Shown here piece after piece: positions 6,516 through 7,513 of a stretch of 7,513 nucleotides of DNA. Where the stretch lies: NCBI GenBank assembly GCA_030636255.1, contig DAOVXH010000085.1, positions 1 to 7,513 of the forward strand, given 5' to 3'. How positions within the stretch are numbered: the first letter of the stretch is position 1; each line of letters starts with the position of its first letter. The notes beneath the pieces were generated by a model, which was not told where the DNA came from, did no database searches, and saw nothing but the letters and a program-made list of their open reading frames with translations. Both the position numbers and the translations under genes were made by a program. This stretch comes from Methanomassiliicoccales archaeon. Lineage in GTDB: Archaea; Thermoplasmatota; Thermoplasmata; SG8-5.

Positions 6516-7357
6516 TGGGAAAAATTGCAGTAATCGGCGCAGGGCCAGCAGGAATGGCTGCTACCGTGCAGCTTGTGCGGTCTGGGCATGATGTTCAGGT
6601 ATTCGAGCATGGCAAGGTTGGCGGAACATTGTGGAATGCTGGTATTGTAGAAAATTATCCTGGGTTTCCCGGGGGCATAACCGGAAGACACCTGGCAAGG
6701 CTAATGGAAGAGCATTTTCTCGGATACATTGATAATATCATTGTCAGCAGTGTTGAGAGCATTGAAAAAACTGATACTGGGTTTTCTATTCTTGGCAAAG
6801 ATTTTGATGGTGTTATTCTCTGCACCGGTACAACTGCAAAGAAGGCTGGATTCCCTGGCGAGGAGGAGCTTGAGAAGGCAAGGCATCTCTGGTACGGCAT
6901 AACATTCATGGACCACTGGCAAGGCGCCAAGGAAGCTGCAATTATCGGTGGTGGAGAAGCATCAATGGACATGGCACTGAGCCTGGTGGAGGCAGGCATG
7001 AAGGTTACAATGATACACAGGTCAGAACCTCGAGGCATCCAGTCACTTCTGGAAACCGCCCTCAATGATGATAATATAACATGGCATGAAAGCAATGTGA
7101 AAGAAGGCAGAATGCATGGCAATAAAGCAATTCTGGCCCTTGATAATTTTGAATTACCATTCGATTTAGTGATTGTGGCTGTTGGTCGGGAGGCCATAAT
7201 GCCCAAATTTGAAGGCTTTGATTTGGATAGTTCTCCAACAGGATTTTTCATTGCTGGCGACGCAATCAGAGGCGGCCTGGGGCAGACAGCAATTGCAGTT
7301 GGGGACGGCGTTGAAATGGCAATGAAGATGGACAGATTTCTGAGGACTAAATCATGA
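6515..7357 (+). CDS. Thioredoxin-reductase-like FAD/NAD(P)H oxidoreductase lacking the redox CxxC
   Basis: This 280-residue flavoprotein has the two-Rossmann fold of thioredoxin reductase. The FAD site is GAGPAG (8-13) with E31 at the end of the second strand and the NYPGFPGG block (47-54). The NAD(P)H site is GGGEAS (145-150) followed by HRSEPRG (168-174). The C-terminal FAD motif is FFIAGDAIRGGLGQTAIAVGDG from about 244. In thioredoxin reductases a CxxC lies just before the GGG motif; here that region reads LWYGITFMDHWQGAKEAAIIGGG. The only cysteine in the protein is C103 (LCTGTT). It therefore cannot reduce thioredoxin by the usual dithiol mechanism. Family members without CxxC include ferredoxin/flavodoxin-NAD(P)+ reductases of the YumC/Chlorobaculum type, a plausible role here. 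GGAGG at 6503-6507 sits 7 nt before the ATG. The gene overlaps its downstream neighbour by 4 nt (ATGA). Confidence 0.88.
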   Translation: MGKIAVIGAGPAGMAATVQLVRSGHDVQVFEHGKVGGTLWNAGIVENYPGFPGGITGRHLARLMEEHFLGYIDNIIVSSVESIEKTDTGFSILGKDFDGVILCTGTTAKKAGFPGEEELEKARHLWYGITFMDHWQGAKEAAIIGGGEASMDMALSLVEAGMKVTMIHRSEPRGIQSLLETALNDDNITWHESNVKEGRMHGNKAILALDNFELPFDLVIVAVGREAIMPKFEGFDLDSSPTGFFIAGDAIRGGLGQTAIAVGDGVEMAMKMDRFLRTKS

Positions 7358-7513
7358 AAATACTGAGCAAGCAGGGAAACCCGGAACTGGCCAGGGTATT
7401 CATTGGCCAACTCGAGGACGGCCATAAAATTGAGTTTGTGGAGTCAATCCAGCCACCCAGAACCAAGCAGGAAAAATGGGTGAATGTAATTTCCACAATG
7501 GTTGGGTGTCCTG
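7354..7513 (+). CDS. Probable radical SAM protein, N-terminus only (RlmN/Cfr-like), cut by window end
   Basis: Fifty-three residues are visible from an ATG overlapping the previous stop, with GAGG at 7342-7345 and an 8-nt spacer. The sequence runs MKILSKQGNPELARVFIG, then FVESIQPP, then KWVNVISTMVGCP at the window edge. The S-T-x-x-G-C-P ending after a hydrophobic strand matches the lead-in to the CxxxCxxC cluster motif of RlmN/Cfr-type radical SAM proteins, so C52 would be the first cluster ligand. This is inferred from the N-terminus only; the remaining cysteines lie beyond the window. Translational coupling with the flavoprotein suggests the two work together. Confidence 0.6.
   Translation, partial: MKILSKQGNPELARVFIGQLEDGHKIEFVESIQPPRTKQEKWVNVISTMVGCP

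Noticed and set aside
6655..7425. 256-codon open frame on the minus strand
   Set aside because: It lies opposite the flavoprotein, whose FAD and NAD(P)H motifs are clear. The translation is low-complexity Ser/Pro-rich with no motif.

Overview
The window reads as archaeal chromosome, all genes on the + strand. The evidence is a clamp-loader large subunit (RfcL) ending in a PCNA-interacting peptide, a single-domain Taw1 wyosine-tRNA enzyme, TATA-box promoters and GGAGG/GGTGAT-type Shine-Dalgarno sites. The large surface protein, with NosD-like beta-helix, Ig-like and Big_5-like domains, 'FPLD...DDDGxGNNAD' calcium repeats and a C-terminal membrane anchor, recalls Thermoplasmatota (for example Methanomassiliicoccales, Poseidoniia or uncultured sediment lineages). 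That lineage call is inferred from protein style and not proven.

Layout. (1) 1-2924 is a tight cluster: the 3' part of rfcL, then taw1 after 9 nt, then a GTG-start membrane protein 5 nt further on. The last has a lysine-rich N-terminus with six 7-residue repeats and a probable VTT/DedA-type membrane domain. (2) 2925-3131 is a structured spacer with an 11-bp direct repeat, two related strong hairpins, a third hairpin followed by a T-rich tract, and then a TATA box. (3) 3132-5789 encodes the 885-residue secreted, membrane-anchored surface protein. (4) 5790-5909 is a second spacer with two hairpins; the second encloses a TATA-like sequence, so it may be a terminator, an operator or both. (5) 5910-7513 is a translationally coupled operon: an isochorismatase/nicotinamidase-family cysteine hydrolase, a thioredoxin-reductase-like flavoprotein lacking the redox-active CxxC, and the start of a probable radical SAM protein cut by the window end.

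Functionally, the first cluster joins DNA replication and tRNA modification with an uncharacterised membrane protein. The surface protein looks like an independent unit with its own promoter. The last operon is the best candidate for an uncharacterised system: the flavoprotein could pass NAD(P)H electrons to the radical SAM enzyme (inference), and the hydrolase would act on an amide or vinyl-ether substrate that cannot be identified from sequence alone.
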